This document shows positions 11,640-21,602 of a stretch of DNA of 64,000 nt, in pieces. Each line of letters begins with the position of its first letter. The first letter of the stretch is position 1. The stretch covers positions 22,677 to 86,676 of the forward strand of contig JAAGOF010000096.1 of NCBI GenBank assembly GCA_010645155.1. Reading direction: 5' to 3'. The position numbers and the translations under genes were made by a program. This DNA comes from Tigriopus japonicus. Its lineage: Eukaryota; Arthropoda; Copepoda; Harpacticoida; Harpacticidae. Under the pieces are notes generated by a model, which saw only the letters and a program-made list of their open reading frames with translations, had not been told where the DNA came from and did not search any database.

Positions 11640-13892
11640 TTGACGCCTCCTTTCCAATACAGTCGCCAAAAGGACCAAAGTGGACCCAAAATGGAACCCA
11701 CTGTAGGACTAAGGCCCATCATTCCAGTCTCTACACGAAGGAACCCATTCTTGGGCGATCAACAAAGGTATCCGCAAGCTGAAACACCGTCAAGTGGTGA
11801 ATCTTGGCGAATTTGGCTCCGGAAGTACTCTGTTTGGTGGTTTTCCCAAACACTGGTCGCATCAAACAATCCATAGCATCCACAATTCGAAACAGATGGA
11901 AGATTGGCAACAGCCAACACCTTCGGTGGCAATAGGAGACCCAGTTGCCATTGCTCACCCAACAAATGATGCAACTCAATTTCTCATTCGTAGGGAGTTG
12001 TTTATCAAGTCGTCAGATCCATTCTTGGGCCTAGAGCATGAAGAAAGATTCCACATATGGAAGGCTTTACTCCAAAATAGGTTTCAAGGTGTTCCTTTAA
12101 CACCTCTTGACGAAATTGGAGTCCTTCAAGCAAACACGGCTGGAGAAGCTAAGAAATTGGTGGATAGAAATTGTGGTAGCTACCTGGCGGCTGGTGACAC
12201 AGATCCCTCTTTGGCTCTGAAGAACATCTGGGCTCAGCTAGCGCGACGCTATGGAGCCACTGCAACCGTTGCACACAGTCTTCGCAAGAAACTGTCCCAG
12301 TTTCCGGTAGTGGCAGATGATAAAAATTTGGGAAAGAGCATGAGGGAGCTACATGATTTATGTGTGGTCATCCCAAATCTTCGGACTGTCGACTTTCCTG
12401 AAGGTGTGCGGCCTGTTTGGGAAAAACTCCCAACTCATTTGCAGAATCGATGGAGAAGTAAAGGAACAAAGTATGAGACAGCCAATGGCCATGTACACCA
12501 ACCGTTTACCTTCTTCCTTGAATTTCTCAACTCCATTGCCGAAGAATTCTCCAATCACTCTTACACCAGATCCAAAACCAACAAGCAAACGGAGGTTGGA
12601 GTCCAGACTATGTTTTAAATGCCTTGGCCCTCATCTGGCGAACGAGTGTGTTTCCACTCACACTTGTTCTCATTGCCACTCACTGCGACATCACTCCCTA
12701 TTACACTACTCAAAGGGTTCGGGTGGCAAGAGCTTACAGGAGTCAGGACTTCAGGGGAAAGTCCAATTTCAAGGGTCTCTTATGCCCAGAAAGACAGGCT
12801 CTCAAGAAACTGTTGTATCTATTTCTACTCTCTTGATCGATGATTGACTGTCAGCAATAAATCACTTGTTAATCGAACAGAAACCAACGGTGATCCATAG
12901 ACCTCTCTTTGCTTCGTTTTTTTCGGAAGAGAAGGGCCAGGCCTTAGCTGTGGTAAGACCTTGCTTGTTGAATTGAGTCTCCCGAAACAATCTGAACTGA
13001 GCCTGAGATGCTACGCAATCTTGGATGAACAATCAAACTCGTCATTTGTTGATCCGTTTGTCATTGACTACTTTGATGCATCATCATCAACTCACTCATA
13101 CAACATGTTAACGTTGAGTGGACACAAGCACTACATGGAGGGAAGGATTCTCCGTGGCCTTGTTGTGAAAGGGGTGCAGGAAAATCAAAGCTACTCACTC
13201 CCCCCGACTTTCGAAAAAAACTTGATTCCCGACACAAAGGGAGAAGTTGCCACTCCTGCCACGGTGAAGGCCCACCGTCACATTGCTCATTTAGCTGACC
13301 ACTTTATTGATGCCGATCAAAATGCTCGTGTTTTACTTCTCATTGGGCGCGATTCTGGAGACGCCCTATCGACTAAGCAATATGGAAAGCATTTCCCATA
13401 CGCCCATCACAACGCATTAGAGTGGGCAGTCGTGGGGTCTATGTGTCCCACTCTGAGGGAGGCCCCGTATCCTGAGTCCCAACCAGGATCTCCTTTCCTG
13501 ACACTACGCACGCACATGGAACACTCTGGGCATCACAAACACTTTCAAGCCTTTTTGACATTCGCTTCAACTTCAAAATTCCACACGACATCCCTTAGCC
13601 GTGATGCCTTTGCCCTTCGGTCTGATGACAAAATGATTGGACACTCTCAAGAAGACCAACAGTTCTTGAATTTCGTCAGACAAGAGATACATGTGAACAA
13701 GACTGGACACATTGAAATGCCTCTACCGTTTAAGAAACTAGACCCTTGTTTACCAAACAATCAAGTTTCGGTATTCCATCGGACCAAGAGCACGCTAAAC
13801 AAGCTCGGAAATGAACCCCACAAGCTAGATCCTTGCGTAAAGGCCATGGGCATCACAAAACTCGAAAAATTTCATTTATTTTTGCGATATTG
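11640..13892 (+). pseudogene. BEL/Pao retrotransposon relic: gag, zinc knuckles and protease region
   Basis: The frame at 11794-12618 gives a Gag of the BEL/Pao type: a DUF1759-like helical segment (FLIRRELFIKSSDPFLGLEHEERFHIWKAL is its most recognisable part; read at about 11980-12070). Near 12590 the frame shifts into a zinc-knuckle segment (CFKCLGPHLANEC, then CSHCHSLRHH). The frame 12961-13892 gives the BEL/Pao aspartic-protease region, with ILDEQSNSSF in place of the canonical Asp-Ser-Gly, then LLIGRD, ALEWAVVG and a linker (SQEDQQFL...MPLPF) that normally precedes reverse transcriptase. Reverse transcriptase, RNase H, integrase and LTRs are not present here. The relic ends abruptly at an unrelated dispersed repeat (13864). 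It is frameshifted and incomplete. Confidence 0.85.
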
Positions 13893-14243
13893 AAAAGCTA
13901 TATGAAATCTTTGAGAATTTGTTTTTTCATATAACTGAAGCGTTTTTCGGCTTTTTGGGGTCAAAAATGGACCATTCATAGTCAAATAACTCAGTTGTTG
14001 CTGAATGAATTTTTATTCAATTTGAATTCATGGGGTAACTAAATGGTCTCTAAATATGGGTCAAATAGTTTTTTAAAAAATGTTATAATTAATAGGTTTT
14101 TAGGTATATAACTTTTTCCCCTGACCTAAACTTACATGATACAATAAGACTAAAGTTGTTTCCCATTAAATTTTGGTTCCAAAAAGTGCCATGATGTCTT
14201 TGGGTATTTTGATTCAAACCTAAAAAGCCATTCGGAACACCGT
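13864..14243 (+). repeat. Dispersed repeat, inverted partner of 63169-63553
   Basis: About 380 bp match 63169-63553 on the opposite strand. Shared landmarks are the end 'ccattcggaacaccgtg', 'tttggttccaaaaagtgcca', 'ggtatataactttttccc' and 'aattgaataaaaattcat' (as reverse complements). No terminal inverted repeats or coding capacity were recognised. It starts exactly where the BEL/Pao relic stops. Confidence 0.85.
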
Positions 14244-15340
14244 GATAGCTCAATATGATATGTGCCTTTTTCAAAGCGAATTATTAACTTCGCACTTCAG
14301 TTACAATATGTGCAAGATCACAACATCTCAACTTCATAGATTTGATAGATACGATATACTACCACGTCTCAAAATACAACTTCTTGTTAAAGACCAAAAA
14401 AAAATGTGGGGAAAATTGTTGAATTTCAATTCTTCCAGTTTTCAGCTTAGGATGTCCCAATTTGATTGCTCCACAACACGAATTTTTTTTTTGTATTGAG
14501 CTAAATTGCATGTTGCAGTTAGAAAAAAAATTCCAATTTTGAGTTCTGATATTTTTTAAGGGTTTTAATTGCTTATTTATGCAATAAACACAATTGCTCT
14601 TATAATGCAATTATTTGACATGTAAATGATAATAGTCCTTATGTCAAACTCCTTGTTTGGAAATAAGATAATGTCTTAAAATATTCTATTAAATCATTGA
14701 TTTCAAACTTTGAAGGCAGATATTAGTATGATGGCTGTGAAAGAAGATGGCTATGACTAATTAGTTTGGACATGTTTTTCAGCAATACCTGAATGCAGTA
14801 CAACAACAAACTGAGACTTTTCCTTCATTACAAAGCACCCATTTAGCTCAGTTTGTCCTATCTGTGGATATCTGTGTTAGAGTTCTGATTCACTGAGTTT
14901 GAAAAAACGACTAAGTCCATCTCGGTACCGAATTTCAAATATCCGTCAATAGATGGACCTTCAAGGTTGGGAATCTAGGCGCTTCGCGCCTATATCTATG
15001 TCTCTAGGTTGGTCAGGCACAACATCTCATCCTTTTTCAGGTTCGTTTCAGGACCACTTCCACGGGCTTCTTTTTGCATCACTTCTGCATGACACATTTT
15101 TTTTAATAAGCGGATCATGATGGTAGATGAATGTGATGTAGTCATTCATTTCCATACTCGAAACTAATTGAAACTAAAAGCGGTTTTGGGATTTTTCCCC
15201 TCTCGTAAAAACACAAAATGTGCTCGAAAAACTAAAAATGCTCTAAAATACTGCATAACTCGTTATAGGACTTAAATGGATTAAGCAAATTTTTGCTTGC
15301 TTTATTCATTACATTACACCATCTCCCCCTTTTCAGGTGG
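14244..15340. other. Intergenic, nothing recognised
   Basis: AT-rich stretch with only short frames. No similarity recognised. Confidence 0.4.
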
Positions 15341-15349
15341 AGGAAAGGG

Positions 15350-15450
15350 CCACACTTACTTGAAGGGATGCTTGAAGAAATTGTCGATAAGTGTGTTCCC
15401 AAACAAAAACTCAAGGTTCGGAGGCGATATTGGTCTGCATGATTCAAAAT
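15350..15450 (+). pseudogene. Possible LINE linker fragment (weak)
   Basis: One frame reads EGMLEEIVDKCVPKQKLKVRRRYW before a stop. This resembles the basic linker between endonuclease and reverse transcriptase in non-LTR elements (…VP motif followed by basic residues). It is very short and unsupported by neighbours, so it may be chance. Confidence 0.2.
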
Positions 15451-16617
15451 CGATTACAATGTATGGTACAACTTGCTCAAAAAAATGTTAATTTATCGAG
15501 GAGAAGCAGCTTGCAATGTATAATGTTCTGGTGCACACCTTTTTGTATGTACAGATGTCGAATAAATGGTTGGTTTCTTACAGTTATTGGTGTCCAAAGA
15601 CTTTACAACTCGCTATGGGAGTGATTACAAAATATGTCATTTTATTGCACAAAAAGAAGGCCAAAATTGCACAAAAATGGCAAAAAATACACTAGCACTT
15701 GCACAAAAAGTTGTGGGGAAGCTCTTTTTGAATGGTTTTTAATGAGACTTGCAAAGTTTATTTGTTGTTACAACATAACAATTAAGTGTTCCATTGAATG
15801 AGCATAGAACCTTTCAGATGCACTTCGGTAAGCTTAAGCCTTTGAGGGGCATTGAGGCTTTTTTGAGAATCTCTCGTAGCGCAAGCGTTTGAACGTTTCA
15901 CACGAGTTTGAGGAAAGTACAACAGATGGCGTTAGGAGTTAATTATGGTTTTTGACCCAAATTATCCAAGGCTCCAAAATTTGATATTGAAGCCTAATAC
16001 GAATGCAAAAGTATCAACTTGAGGTAAATTTCAATGACTCGGTGAAAGATTTCAACTCCAAAGTAACTCTTGACTAGGGCCCGGAAATATTTTTTTAAAA
16101 TCTAAAATATTTTGAAACTATTCCTCCACTTTTCCTCGATTTTTAAATATTTTGACTGTTTCAAAGAAATAGTGAATATTTTCTCAAAAATTCGAGTAAA
16201 AAAAAATTTTCGGGCAAATTGAGGAAAATAAATGAATGACTAATGCTCAATAGAGCTTTCCCAGAGTGAACCCAAAATATAAAAATCTCTACAAAATGAC
16301 ATTTGTGCTATGATTAGACATTCGCAACGAAAAGTACTATCATATCATATACCAAAAAGACATTGCGCAATCTATTGAAGCAAATTGAAAATTGTACTGT
16401 TAAATCAGGGGTTCACAACCTATGGGTATTTACCCAAAATTGAATAAATTTGACTTTCTGTTGGGTAAATTTGTGTCCGGAAAACTTGGAAAAACTTGTT
16501 TTTTTTTCGACCAATATTGCACGTTTTTCTCTTCTTCACGTATTTTGACATTTTTATTGTTTTTCTCCGTTTGAATTTCGCGCGGCTCTTAAGCCTCTGC
16601 TCGCAACCCGATTATCG

Positions 16618-17997
16618 GTGAGCAAAAAGGCCAAAAAGACAACAATCAAACGTTTTCTGACTTTCTTCAAAATGTCATCCAAAAAACGTCCGTATAACGA
16701 GGCCTTTCTTTCTCATGGCTTCTCGTTTGTTGTCAAAACTGGAGTCCAGTGTCCTCAGTGTGTGTTGTGTCAAAAAGTCCTCACGAACGAGAGCATGAAA
16801 CCGGGAAAGTTAAAAGAACATTTGAACAAATTTCACCCGAATTTCGCCGACAAAATCTTGGAGTTTTTCAAGAAAAAAGAGGAGAGCTTGCAAATGAAAC
16901 TGGCCCGAAATCCATTCATTCTCTTGTGAAGCCGACAACCTTCCAGAAGACGTCCAAGACGACTTTTTGGAGCTGAAAAATGATACAGTGGCAAAGGAAA
17001 AGTACGAAGAGCTCAAAACAGCGGATTTCTGGGCTAAAATGTTCCCTTTTTTCCCGAAAATCAGTGCATTTGCGTTACGACTTATCATTCCGTTCTCATC
17101 AACTTACTTGTGTGAAAGTGGTTTTCTTCACTGGTTGTCATTAGATACATTAAATAGATATTGGCATTCGTAGGCTAACACACGGTGCCGATGATTCACG
17201 CTGGTGATTGGTCAAGAGCATTCAGTTGAACATTCAGCTAATTCTAACGAAGTTCAACAACAAACCAGAGTACTTCTTCTTTTTTGATTTTGTAGTGATC
17301 TGACCTGGTGCTGGGGTTGCCAAGTTACTTACGTGAAATCATATTTCCCACTGTCTACCAGCCTTCATAAACAGGTTTTTTCTATAAGAAACGCCAAAAG
17401 GCAAGGCATCCCTGACTTTTGTGACTTCTGAGCAGGGTTGCAAATCAAACTCAAATTCGTGTTTGCTCACATACAAGAGCAAAGCACCCATTCTCTAAAG
17501 GTAACCCTACCCTGCCACCTCCCGTGAAAAAACTTGCGCAAGCCGAGATTTCACATCACTGAGATTTTGTTGTCAATCACCCGATCATGTGAATTAATCG
17601 GCCCCTGTTTAAACTCCACACTAGTTGAAATTCACTTTTTGCATATTGGGTTAATACCTTAGACACATTTCCAGCAGACTTGAGGATTTTTTATAACCAA
17701 ACTGCCCTATCAGATGAGCGAAATAGTTTAGATGTGTTTCTTAGAAGAAAAGGTTCCTTCAATCATGAACTTCGGCTTCCCGCATGATGAATGACGTCAC
17801 AGACAGTCCGTGCGGGGTCGGGCAATCATAGATTTGAATGCCAATCTCTGCCTTCTAGTATTTCTAGTTGTCATCAAGTCTAAAGCAAGAAATCGTTTGT
17901 ATGCAGAAGGTGATATGCAAGTTGCATTGAGCGCCACAGAACCACGAATTTCCAGTCTTGCTTCACAGAAACAAATACAAAAGTCACATTAAAACGC
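16618..17997 (+). pseudogene. ZBED5/hAT transposase relic, BED finger plus split C-terminus
   Basis: The frame 16618-16929 has the BED-type finger of the ZBED5/SCAND3-like hAT transposases: CPQCVLCQKVLTNESMKPGKLKEHLNKFH (Cys-x2-Cys … His-x4-His), preceded by RPYNEAFLSHGF. After a frameshift, about 16925-17130 encodes the C-terminal hATC-like part (PFSSTYLCESGF). The expected continuation appears only after the 725-bp insertion, at about 17865-17990, as VVIKSKARNRLYAEGD…ISSLASQKQIQKSH then stop. The catalytic central part, roughly 350-400 residues, is deleted. The gene is clearly dead. The match to ZBED5-type proteins is from memory. Confidence 0.85.
17142..17866 (+). mobile_element. 725-bp non-autonomous TIR element, copy 1
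   Basis: It is flanked by a perfect 8-bp duplication, gttgtcat (17134-17141 and 17867-17874), and interrupts the C-terminal codons of the ZBED-type transposase. Ends are imperfect inverted repeats: TAGATACATTA…GATATTGGCATTC and, from the right, TAGAAATACTAGAAGGCAGA followed by GATTGGCATTC. A full-length copy in opposite orientation (31753-32479) has its own octamer duplication. It has no recognisable coding capacity. The 8-bp duplication and TAG ends fit hAT; P-like cannot be excluded. Confidence 0.92.
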
Positions 17998-18435
17998 CCA
18001 AAAACGCTGTAATATTGGTCATTACATAGGGGGGTAAATCGGATATTTCCCTTGCCAAAATGTGTATCCCCCGGAAAAAGGTTGAGAACCCCTGTGTTAA
18101 ATCAATTATTATATGTCAAGTTTGCCTCCAAAAACGGCCAAATGCATCAAATTCGCCGGAAACAAATTTGGAAAATCGGTGCACACAAACAAAAATACCA
18201 AAAAGTAGCCTTGTCAAAAAATGTATTTCTTAAATATCCGGCTTTTTCCAAATATTTTGTGCTTTTAAAGAAAATTCATTTTGGTTATTTTGTCACTTTT
18301 TTGCAAATATTTTTCCGAGCCCTATTCACGACATACGTTGCGATGTGCTTTTTTTGGTGGATTTTTTAATACCTCTACAAGCAATGGGATTCCCTGTGAA
18401 GAGAGTTAATGATTAATATAGTTTATATAATTCCC

Positions 18436-18554
18436 TCAACAAACCCAGAATGGAATGGGCCCCCGTCTAAATGGTCAAAATTGTCTAACAAAAAATGTAC
18501 ATGGAACAATCCAAAGAGGCAAGTCCTCGCAATAAAGATTATTATTATAATAAC
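18436..18554 (+). mobile_element. SINE 3' fragment inside LINE UTR
   Basis: It shares 'caacaaacccagaa' and the terminal 'cgcaataaagatta' with the SINE at 1940-2195, followed by a TTA-rich tail. It interrupts the LINE 3' UTR: compare 'tttatataaataccgtttatacg' at about 60013 in the uninterrupted copy. Confidence 0.6.
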
Positions 18555-19813
18555 TAGGGACGGGCAGAAAGTGCAAATAATCTTACCCTTTTAGTTACCA
18601 AAAGTTGCAAAAAATTGTGCCCAAAAGTGCAAAACAAAGTGCAGAAAAATGTTGAAAGTGCAAATAAATGTCAAAAAGGGCAAATAAATGTCGAAAAAAG
18701 AGCAAACAAATGTGAAAAAAGTGCAAATAAATGTCAAAAAGAGCAAATAATTTGCATTTGGACTTAAAAAGTCATTCATGGAGTACCCACGGCTCCTAAT
18801 TGAGCAGGAGAAGTCATTTACAAGTTCTAAAGACATTTGAGACCAGTTTGAGGTGAAGCGACAATGCCGCACAAGTAATAGAGTTCTATTAATTAGGTCA
18901 CTAGCAAAAAGGATGTAAAGTCATGAAAAATACTCTAGTCAACAATCTTCTGAAATTTTCATTCCTAAGGTGGTCTCGTGGAAGTATGTACCTAAAATAT
19001 TGTCGAAATATATTTGGCAATTGTTTTATATGGCTTTACATCACTCCGTTTTCGTCCTTCAAGTTGTTCAAAAATAGACATTGAAAATTGAACAGAAAAA
19101 TACCCACGTGTGCCTAACAATTGCATCAAAGAAAATAGTCATAAATGTGTTTTAAGCATGTTTTTAGTGACATTACTTCAATATTTGGCCCATGGCCTAT
19201 ATACCAGAACTCAATTTCAAATGTGGCATTCATTGTCTCATCACATCAAAACTGTTCTCAAATACTTTTGGCACTTAAAAGTAATATCTCCAAGTCAATT
19301 AAACAATGTGTATTGCTACATGATGTATCCTTAGCCTGATGATTTTAAGTTTATAACGGCCTTTTTTAGAAATAGCGATCTTTGTAGGCAGCAAACCTAA
19401 TTCTGCAATCTATATTATTTGTAGATCCTTCCATTACCATAACATAAGCTTCTTTAGGTTTGCTATTTGTTGGTTGCATGCAATGAGATTCTTTTGTCTA
19501 ATCTTTAGTTTAGTAAACAGGATGTTTTGGTTAAAGCCAAGATGGTGAATAAAGTGTGAGGTTTGCGTCTGAAATGCACATATTTCTTCAAGGTGCTAAG
19601 AATGGTTGATTGCAAATGCAAGCTTTTTTCGACTAGTTCAAAATTTGATCTTGAGACTAAAAATTCCTTCAAAAGCCACTACATTTTATTAACAATTTGT
19701 CAATTTTGGCCAAAAACGTAAATAAAAAGTGCAATTAAAGGTGAAAAGTGCAAAAGTGCAGAAAAATGGGTTTATGTTACCAAAAATCTTTTTACACTAT
19801 TTGCCCGTCCCTA
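18555..19813 (+). mobile_element. 1259-bp TIR element with TAGGGACGGGC ends
   Basis: The ends are TAGGGACGGGCAGAAAGTGC and, reverse-complemented, TAGGGACGGGCAAATAGTGT, flanked by a perfect 8-bp duplication ataataac (18547-18554 and 19814-19821). The left subterminal region repeats 'gtgcaaataaatgtcaaaaa' several times. A second, truncated copy in opposite orientation (50702-51435) carries a transposase-like frame. No intact frame is present here. Classification as hAT or P is open, since both duplicate 8 bp. Confidence 0.92.
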
Positions 19814-19824
19814 ATAATAACCGT

Positions 19825-20994
19825 TTATGCGAAATTTGATCTACCAATGATTAATGATTTATCGTTGGCAGATCTGAGCAATCCTTGAATAGTGGGTTGG
19901 TCAGGAATAGTGTTTAAAAATTCGTCCAATTCTACCTTAAATGTGGTTAGAGGATCAGCTCCTACATATTTCCGACGAAGACTAATGGGCAACAAATTGA
20001 ACAATGAAGGAGCCCGATAAAGAAGAGATGAGGACTTCATTGATCGAACTAGCCTCGATTCCCTTGGATTTGGAAGTGTTCTTAGAACGCACGTAAAACC
20101 TCTACGATCGCTACAAGTGATCTCAAAACCTGGGTTAGGACAGAGCCCATGAATGCTCTTGAAGACATACAGTATCAGATACCTTTCATACCTTCTCTGA
20201 GTACTGTACTGCCCTAACTTCTTGAGCCTCTCCCAATACGAGAGCTCTCTCATTCCTGTGATGTTCCTAGTGAAACATCTTTGAACCTGCTCGACCTTTT
20301 GTAAACCTGCCGAACTCATTGGAGCCCAAATGGGGGAAGCATATTCAAGATGCGGTTGAACAATCGACTTGTACAGAGTAACCATCGTAGTACTATCTCT
20401 GGACTTGAAAGTGCGATAGATCAAGGAAATCGTAAGACATGGAAGCCTCCGCTCAGGCTTTTTCCCTTTTCGTTGTCTCTTTTTTCTCAAATTTTTGAAT
20501 GACGGGAATGTAGCATCTAATTCCATTCCATTGTCACCTTCCACCTGAGAAACAGGTTCAGCAATCACGATAGTTGCATTCCCTGGGTCCGCTTCATCTT
20601 CCTCGCGCACACTTTTGTGACAGGGTCGGTTTCGATCAGGAGGTTGGAACACCTCCCCCAGTAGGCCTCCCGGGGGTGGGTCTGTCAGCGTCCGACCTAG
20701 ACTTCCAGCACGTTCACTCTGGAGTGGGGATTCCAAATCCACTTTCTCTGTGTTGTACCAATGCGGTTCCAGGAGAGCAATTTGCCGCACTGTTCTCTCT
20801 AGAATTTGCCCATTACAGCACCGCACTGACACAACAACGACAACGCCATCCTGTTTTTTTCGGACGGATTCTATTCTCGCCAATTTCCACGATTTTTTCT
20901 CAAACATGTCTGGCTTGAGAATGACCACATCCCCGACATGGATAGCCGGTGGGTCTTTTCCTTTCCATTTGTAATTGATGGATAATTCTTGCAA
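19825..20994 (-). pseudogene. Chimeric frame: BEL/Pao integrase tail joined to LINE reverse-transcriptase end
   Basis: A single 389-codon open frame joins two unrelated retroelements. The first part (about 20994-20475) reads KWKGKDPPAIHVGDVVILKPD…WKLARIESVRKKQDGVVVVVSVR…RTVRQIALLEP, the DUF5641-type C-terminal domain that follows the integrase of BEL/Pao elements. The last about 200 residues (20430-19825) are the LINE reverse-transcriptase end. The fusion is a product of LINE insertion and is not evidence of a host gene, although the frame is still open. Confidence 0.85.
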
Positions 20995-21006
20995 GTATTG
21001 TTTCCG

Positions 21007-21240
21007 CTATTCCAGCTTCAAGCCCAGAATCAAAACTGTTTGATCTCTATTAACTCTGATCTCGTCAATGGAATCAAGAATGGTGGATTCGTTGGCCGAA
21101 ATCTTATAAAAGCCTCCACTCGCCAGGATGGTCAATATTTGAGCTCTCTGAGCCGCATTAGCCCGAACTAGGCTAGCATTTGAGCCTGAATCTTGTAATA
21201 CTCTTACTTTGACTCTTTGCAATGTTTGTAGATTTACCAA
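21007..21240 (-). pseudogene. BEL/Pao protease-like fragment
   Basis: The frame reads VRVLQDSGSNASLVRANAAQRA and continues to LILGLKLE. The aspartic-protease-like DSGS motif fits a BEL/Pao or related retroelement protease. It lies directly upstream (on the - strand) of the integrase tail, so reverse transcriptase, RNase H and the integrase core have been deleted between them. Confidence 0.6.
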
Positions 21241-21602
21241 GTAACAGATCAGTGTACCAGAAATGCCCTGAAACTTTTCATAAGTAACTGACTCTTCTGA
21301 TTACTGCAGAATTAGACTGATTCCCCTCGAACTCAACAAATTTCAAATGTTTGACGAGATCTTTATTTTCCCACAAGGAAACACGAGGTTTGAGCAAATG
21401 CACTCCACTGGCTTTTCTTTGTCGATAATTGGCGTGTTAGTGGTTTGGTAGTCTCTACTCGACTGACTCGCCGGAAGAGGAAGCTTTATTGATCGTAAGG
21501 CATAGATAGGTTGGGTGAATAAGACAACCTAGCTAACCATAAATGTAGAATCGACCTCCTGCGTATTCCTCCGATAACTTCACAGACATCAAGGTTGCGA
21601 CA

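Larger units (their letters stand above)
16406..18094 (+). mobile_element. hAT (Charlie/ZBED type) element, internally deleted
   Basis: Terminal repeats are CAGGGGTTCACAACC and (reverse-complemented) CAGGGGTTCTCAACC, 14 of 15 identical. They are flanked by a perfect 8-bp target duplication, tgttaaat, at 16398-16405 and 18095-18102. Inside is a fused transposase: the N-terminal BED zinc finger and C-terminal dimerisation region remain and the catalytic middle is missing. The C-terminal region is itself split by the element at 17142-17866. It sits inside the outer element 16075-18324. Superfamily assignment rests on TIRs, octamer duplication and the transposase relic together. Confidence 0.9.
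16075..18324 (+). mobile_element. Outer TIR element with TAGGGC ends, carrying two nested elements
   Basis: The ends are TAGGGCCCGGAAATATTT on the left and, reverse-complemented, TAGGGCTCGGAAAAATATTT on the right. A second copy without the inserts lies at 50004-50523 and shares both ends and interior words (for example 'caaaaagtgacaaaat' in inverse orientation). Removing the nested hAT (16406-18094 plus one 8-bp duplication) leaves about 553 bp, close to the 520 bp of the other copy. The flanking octamers ctcttgac and ttcacgac match at only 5 of 8, so the target duplication is decayed. No coding capacity of its own was seen. The ends and 8-bp target size suggest hAT. Confidence 0.75.
18340..20475 (-). 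mobile_element. LINE copy (CR1/Jockey-like), 5'-truncated, inside BEL/Pao relic and itself interrupted
   Basis: On the - strand a reverse-transcriptase C-terminal region (LYKSIVQPHLEYASPIWAPMSS … LLYRAPSLFNLLPISLR) is followed by a 3' UTR with 'cttgaatagtgggttggtcaggaatag' and 'gggattccctgtgaagag'. It is the same family as 59940-62850, 6515-6765 and 51495-51695. The UTR is interrupted by a SINE tail (18436-18554) and a 1259-bp TIR element (18555-19813); the LINE resumes at 'ccgtttatgcgaaatttgatc'. On its 5' side it joins in frame with BEL/Pao integrase-tail sequence at about 20430-20475, which places the LINE as a 5'-truncated insertion into that element. Confidence 0.85.
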
